Source: Uloborus plumipes
Lineage: Eukaryota; Arthropoda; Arachnida; Araneae; Uloboridae
Assembly: GCA_038373865.1 (NCBI GenBank)
Contig: JAXGGA010001623.1
Span: forward strand, 62,001 to 126,000
Length of the DNA: 64,000 nucleotides
Direction: 5' to 3'
The notes beneath the pieces are model-generated. The model was not told the origin of the DNA, did no database searches, and saw nothing but the letters and a program-made list of their open reading frames with translations. Positions 59,000 to 64,000 of this stretch are shown piece by piece; position 1 is the stretch's first letter, and every line of letters starts with the position of its first letter. Position numbers and translations under genes: made by a program.

Positions 59000-61571
59000 A
59001 ATCAAAGCTTATGGAGGGTTAGCACTTAAATCCCCTTTCTCAGAGCCCTTAATTGCTTTTTTTTTCTTTCATAAATGTTATTTTCAGTTTTCGATGTTAC
59101 TGCCACGAATACGCATTTAGCTAAATTTGCACCAATGAGACCAGAAACTTGATAAGGAAATGATTAAAAAAAAGAAACTCGCAAAAATGTTAAACAGGCT
59201 TTTTTTTAATAAAATTTTCCTTGTTGGTGCAAGACTTTTAAACAGCCTTAAATTTTAATAAAAAAAAATAAGTTAATTCAATGCATTTTAATTAACTTAA
59301 GATTTTTTTCATTTCCATAAAATGAGGAATTTCTGCGGAATTTTTGCTATAAAATAGTAAGTAAAAGAAAAAACCCGGATGAGAACACACCCGAATGATC
59401 TTAATGAATGTTGTGGGTAAATTTCATGACTATGCTGATAGAATATGATTCTCAATAGCTGAAAATGTAAAAGATCAAATAAAATCAAAAAGATATTGAT
59501 CGAAATTTCATTTGAAAAGTATCGAAAGAAAGAGAAAGAACAACTTGCGGAAAGAGGAAAATTACGTGAGAAATACAAAAAAGTTTAAAAACACTCCTTT
59601 ATTTTTTTACAAATGGTAAAAAACCGTATATTTAGCTCAAAATACCCAAAAAGACTGTTGCCAAATAAAAGAGCAATGCTAAGCCTCATTTTAAAAAAAT
59701 TAAAAAACTTAAACTACAGAGGTTATAATCAAATAAGAAATTTACTCAAGAAACCCAGAACATATTTAAGTGAAGATATAAAAATGAATCATATAAAATT
59801 GAAATTAAAAACGCGCGAGAAAATTTTTCCTCAAGAATAAAACAGGAAATTCATGGAAAAATTTCGCTTAAAACTGCATTTTTTTTTTTTTTTTTGATTT
59901 ATTAAAATTTTTAATGGGAAAATTTCACTTAAAACTGCAATAAAAAATAACAATTTTTTTAATTTATTAACATTTTTATAATTTTTATTTTATTTTTTTA
60001 TTTATTTTTATTTATTTTTCTGGAATTATACAAATGTAGCAATGTACTATAATAATAAACACATTATGAATGCAAAAATATGTGAGCTTCGGGCTAAAAA
60101 TATTCTTTGCAACTTCTGTCACCAACCGAAGTCTCTCGTTTAACTCTAAAACAAGTCACTCAAATTGTTTTTCTCCTTGTAACATTAAAGAATAAAAATC
60201 TCCCTGCAATCAATGTTTATAGCGACAAAGCGTATGCTTCCGGTAGTAATCAAAAAGCACTCTCTAGTATAATAGATTGCGGAAAAAAATACACAAGCCA
60301 TTATTATATCTGTATCTAGACAGAATAAGTATTTATAACATAATACTGCAATAAAAAAAATACTGGAATAATGCTTTTCAATATCCATTAATACACATTG
60401 CAAAATATAACAACTACGTGATAAAAAACTTATTCTTTCACGATAATCTATAAAATTTCAGAGCCAAACCGGATCAATATATATATTTTTAACATGTTGG
60501 TTTGAATCATGCCGAAACAAAAGTATCTCAATAGCAGTCACCAATTTGTTTTTACAAGGTTATATTTTATTATCATGGATTAATGTTCTGTGTCAAAGAG
60601 TAAGTATTTTTAATTACGTGGAGGAAAAAACCCTGCGAAGGCTTCATTTAATCCATTATTGATCAGATTTGCAAATAAAAGACTTCTGCTGAGTTTTGAT
60701 ATTTTTTATGTTGTAGCGTATGGGCTTATTGACAAACTTATCTCACGGTGTTCTTTCCGATATCGATATTGCATGTGGCATAAAGAAATGTCGATATTTT
60801 CGTTCACGTGTGACATGACTGCTTCCTATTTATTTTCTTCAAACTCTGATAAATTTTTAATGTTTGTATATTATGTTAAGTTTAAGGATTTATATGAATA
60901 TATGGGGGAAAGTCGGGAATAGCGGAACAGCTACATTTATGCTAAAAAAAATCGTTGCAAAAATATGTTTCTAATTGTTCAATAGAGGCAGCAGTTTAGT
61001 CTCTTGCTTGATTCTTATCAACAGCGTCCATTGAACAGTTTTTTTTTTTTTCTAATAGGAATGCATCAGAGGTTTTGCTTTTTGTAGATCTACTGTCCGA
61101 TATAGCAACCATTATTCAACTATGTGAAACTATTATCGACGTGTGAAATTAAGATGTAAATTTTGTCTCATAGTTTCCCCACCAGATGGACGCAGATGTG
61201 CTCTATTTGATGAGAAACATAGGAAATTCAATTATGCCAAGAGTAATCAAAGCTATATGCTTCCAGGGATATTTGACATGCCGCATAATCATACAGCATG
61301 TACGCAGCTGTTTTTCTGCTTCCTTAGAATCCACCAACTGGAGTTAGGTTCAATCCTGCGTGTTTGCCGAAATAGGTCAGTGCTGAAGCACCACATCACT
61401 CAGTAGACGGCTAGTTAAGAATATTTTTTCCCATTTAATTTCGGCAAAAATGCAACTAATTCGTTCCTCCCAGCTGTCCTTTACAGGAAGACAAGAAATA
61501 ACTTTGCCATCATTTGAAAGAAGTAATCTACCTACCGTAGAAAGTTTAAGATTATTTCATAGTGCATACAA
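59000..61571. other. AT-rich DNA without recognisable gene
   Basis: Open frames up to 89 codons occur (59309-59578 minus, 60659-60922 plus, 61143-61406 plus), none recognisable. A T-rich tract at 59879-60020 contains (TTTA)n. No TIR pairs are evident. Confidence 0.45.
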
Positions 61572-61926
61572 ACCAGTAAATGAACACCTAGTAATTTTCT
61601 TTAAAAAAAAAAAAAAGTTTTAAAACCATTTTACTTAAATGAATCAGCAGTAGGCACGTCATTCTACACATTTCTAAAAAGAAAATGGCTAGAAAATGCT
61701 GCGTTTGTGTTTTGTTTGGGGTGTTCATTCACTGGGTCCAGGCCCTTTTTCTCCTTTCAACCCAGCAATACACCTGATCCAGAACCATAAAAATTAGCGC
61801 AATATTTTAAAAAATAATAACACATATCACCTAAAGTATTTTTACTGTTATGTGACAAATGCTACAGTTTTTAACGATGCTATTAATTTTTGAAAACGAA
61901 ATTCGCTTAAGTGTTCATTCACTGGT
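61572..61926. mobile_element. Probable MITE with (A)CCAGTRAATGAACAC ends
   Basis: ACCAGTAAATGAACACC at 61572 is mirrored by GTGTTCATTCACTGG at 61911-61925. A second copy of the right end lies at 61722-61736. This suggests a small TIR element with a duplicated right terminus. Flanking duplications are not clear. Confidence 0.5.
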
Positions 61927-62145
61927 CGGTATACCCTATATAAAAAAATCAAACAGTTATATTTTAAACAGAATGCTACATGGATGCTGGTTTGGCTTCA
62001 CACGCCCACTGAAAGTGATAATGTGAAATTGTCGGTTAGTTTAAAGTTCCGATCCAGGCAGTTTCATACATAATGAGACGGCTTCAAACACTTGGTGATG
62101 AAGGTGGTAGACCAGAAAATGGGAGGAAGCTCATGGAAAGCATTA

Positions 62146-63275
62146 GGGTTGGTTGGGGTAAGTGGGCCCCCTTTTAAGAACAGTTCGTTTTTGAAGCCTT
62201 ATGCAAAAGTTTTAAAGCAAAACAGCTTAAATGTTTCGACTTATTTTGTCTTGGACATTACTGATAAACACAAGTTCAGCATTGTTTCCTAAAAAAATGC
62301 TTTAAATATTTTAGCTATCTTATTCTTTACAAAATGGCGTGAGGGGGGGGGGGCACTAAGTGGCCCACCCTCCATTTATTTATATTCAAAGTGAGCATAT
62401 TTTGGAAAGGTGTTTGTGGGTCCTACATGACAAAGTATGGAAAATTTTAGTAGGGAATATTTTTCTGTAAATGTATCCATTAATGAAATATCTACTCATA
62501 TTTAAATGTGTATGATAGAAAATTATAAAGCGAAATACAAAACAATTATGTCTGTGAAATTCATTATAAGTCGTTAGGTGCATTTTTTGCTTTTACATAT
62601 AAATTCATGTTGAATAAACATAATGGAGTCGATTAAGATCAATTTTGGTAAAATAGAAAAAAAATATAGGTTGAAAAAAAAAATTAAAACACCTAATGGC
62701 AGTGTCTTTTTGAAGTTTTCTGAGGTAGAAACATTCTCATTTCATCCTCAGTTATAATTCAAACATTACCCACATCAAAATAATAAAAAGTGTAGTTATT
62801 TATATTCTTTCTATCAAATTTTGCAGTATTTTTTTTTCATTTGTACCATATTTTAAAATTAGACCTTCAAAATACTTTATGGTTTTCTTTGATGCAAGTT
62901 TCACAAATACATAGTTACCAGCTTTTGCAGTTTTTGTAGCTGAACCATCAATTTCTTCTAGGTTTCCATAATTATCTTTCATTTCGTCGTAGAATATGCT
63001 TCATAAAAACTACTTTTCATTTTGAAATCATCATTATTATGAGTGGGCCCACTTACCCTAATAGAGAAAAACCACGTGGTAAGTGGGACCCCTCCCTTTA
63101 AACACTTATTAATAATACTTTGCATGAAAATGCTTATTGAAATGTGTTTTTCAGGTTAAATCCTACAAGAAAATTTGATGAACATAGAAAAAATATAAAA
63201 AAATTACATTGAAACAGATCAGTTTTAAGGGGGGTGGCCCACTTACTCCAGTGGCCTACTTACCCGAACCAACCC
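62146..63275. mobile_element. Internally deleted DNA transposon, TIR GGGTTGGTT(G/C)GGGTAAGT
   Basis: A 1,130-bp element has TIRs GGGTTGGTTGGGGTAAGTGG and its near-complement at the right end. TA lies on both sides (62144-62145 and 63276-63277). The word GTAAGTGGGCC or its complement recurs at 62159, 63044 and 63229, and degraded forms at 62356 and 63079. A C-terminal transposase scrap is retained. The TA target suggests a pogo/mariner relative; a specific family is not assigned. Confidence 0.78.
62800..62982 (-). pseudogene. Possible transposase C-terminal remnant
   Basis: A 60-codon minus-strand frame reads ATKTAKAGNYVFVKLASKKT, then IKYFEGLILKYG. The G-x-Y/F-V-x-V-K-x-x-x-K-K pattern followed by a Y-x-G-x-I/V element is seen at the C-terminus of some DDE transposases of pogo/jerky type. 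No catalytic residues are included. It lies inside a TIR element, which supports the call, but it is a short match from memory. Confidence 0.4.
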
Positions 63276-63277
63276 TA

Positions 63278-64000
63278 TTTGATAACGCTAAGTCAGCAAG
63301 AAATAAATTAAAAGAAGGTAAATGAATTGAAAATTATGATGTACCTCATCATAAAAACAATGTCATTATATGGCAAAATCGCACTTCATTAATAACGATA
63401 TTAGTATCTAACATAGTAGAATAATTTAACCATTATAACTTTCAGAGGAAGCAAATTAATATTTTCTTTTCTTTTCTTTTTTGAATTCATGTAGTAAAAG
63501 TTTGAGTCTTTAAATTACAAACTTAATGCATGTTTGAGCCTTCTATTAACATACGCTTCACTACAGTAAAAAAACAGGACATTTTGTAAATGTTTCTTAA
63601 CAAACAAGAAAAAAATATTCTAGTTTAAACTCTTAAAATAGAGCAAAGGCTCATTTAACTTTGACAAAATGGTTCAAGTCGACGGTTTATTTTAAACAGA
63701 ATTTCAAGTAGATAAAAATGGTTTAAAAAACGAAAAGAGCAATCTGAAGAGCATGGAGGAAAAAAAAATAATTTAGAGTTTAAGGAAAAAACTCATTCGG
63801 ACTATGCAAACCAAGTATTTAAATAGTTACATCAAACAGTGCTTCAAATAAAAGTTTAATGGCAGATAAAAAATGGAGGAAGCTTTCCCTGGCTTCTTCA
63901 TTCCTTAATGGATATATTTTCCTCTTTACGTTTCGAATGCGTTTCTAGTAACTAACTTTATTCATGAAATTTCCTTTTTTAGCTCAACGATACCCAGTAT
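63278..64000. other. AT-rich DNA without recognisable gene
   Basis: Nothing supported was found; the window ends here. Confidence 0.45.

Overview
The window looks like AT-rich, repeat-dense nuclear DNA of an arthropod, most plausibly a spider or other chelicerate. That placement is an inference from the transposon families, from a tRNA-derived SINE of a type I associate with spiders, and from base composition. I see no host protein-coding gene, no rRNA, no functional tRNA gene and no CRISPR array. Nearly every recognisable feature is a transposable element or a relic of one, lying in unannotated AT-rich DNA.

Layout. 1-3.3 kb: a Tigger/pogo-like MITE and a partial second copy, a 400-bp TA microsatellite and a 651-bp foldback element. 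3.7-5.5 kb: a Penelope-like reverse transcriptase scrap, then a defective Helitron whose 5' end is repeated three times. 5.6-6.3 kb: a hAT MITE with a perfect 8-bp target duplication. 7.6-9.5 kb: an internally deleted mariner element directly beside a second kind of Helitron-like element with 144-bp tandem repeats. 15.2-23.1 kb: a minus-strand Helitron interrupted by a Ty3/Gypsy retrotransposon with 620-bp LTRs, a decayed gag-pol and an ATAC target duplication. 24.6-28.7 kb: a large imperfect palindrome containing a roughly 740-bp minisatellite. 30.3-31.8 kb: four tandem MITE units separated by a repeated 8-bp word, two of them carrying the same nested MITE. 32.3-33.8 kb: a broken Tc1 transposon with intact TIRs. 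34-45 kb: hAT, piggyBac-like and satellite-like repeats. 45.8-51.2 kb: two more Helitrons and a second foldback copy. 53.4-56.7 kb: a SINE, a Tigger-like MITE and another Helitron with a helicase relic. 58.5-63.3 kb: a piggyBac-like MITE and an internally deleted DNA transposon.

The elements do not form a pathway. They record successive insertions: Gypsy into Helitron, a piggyBac-like MITE into Helitron, and a Harbinger-like MITE into another MITE. All enzymes present (Helitron helicase, mariner and Tc1 transposases, Gypsy polyprotein, Penelope RT) carry disabling lesions, so any movement would depend on proteins encoded elsewhere. The most interesting items are the tandem MITE array, the palindrome with its minisatellite, the tandem Helitron 5' ends and a possible captured exon inside a Helitron.
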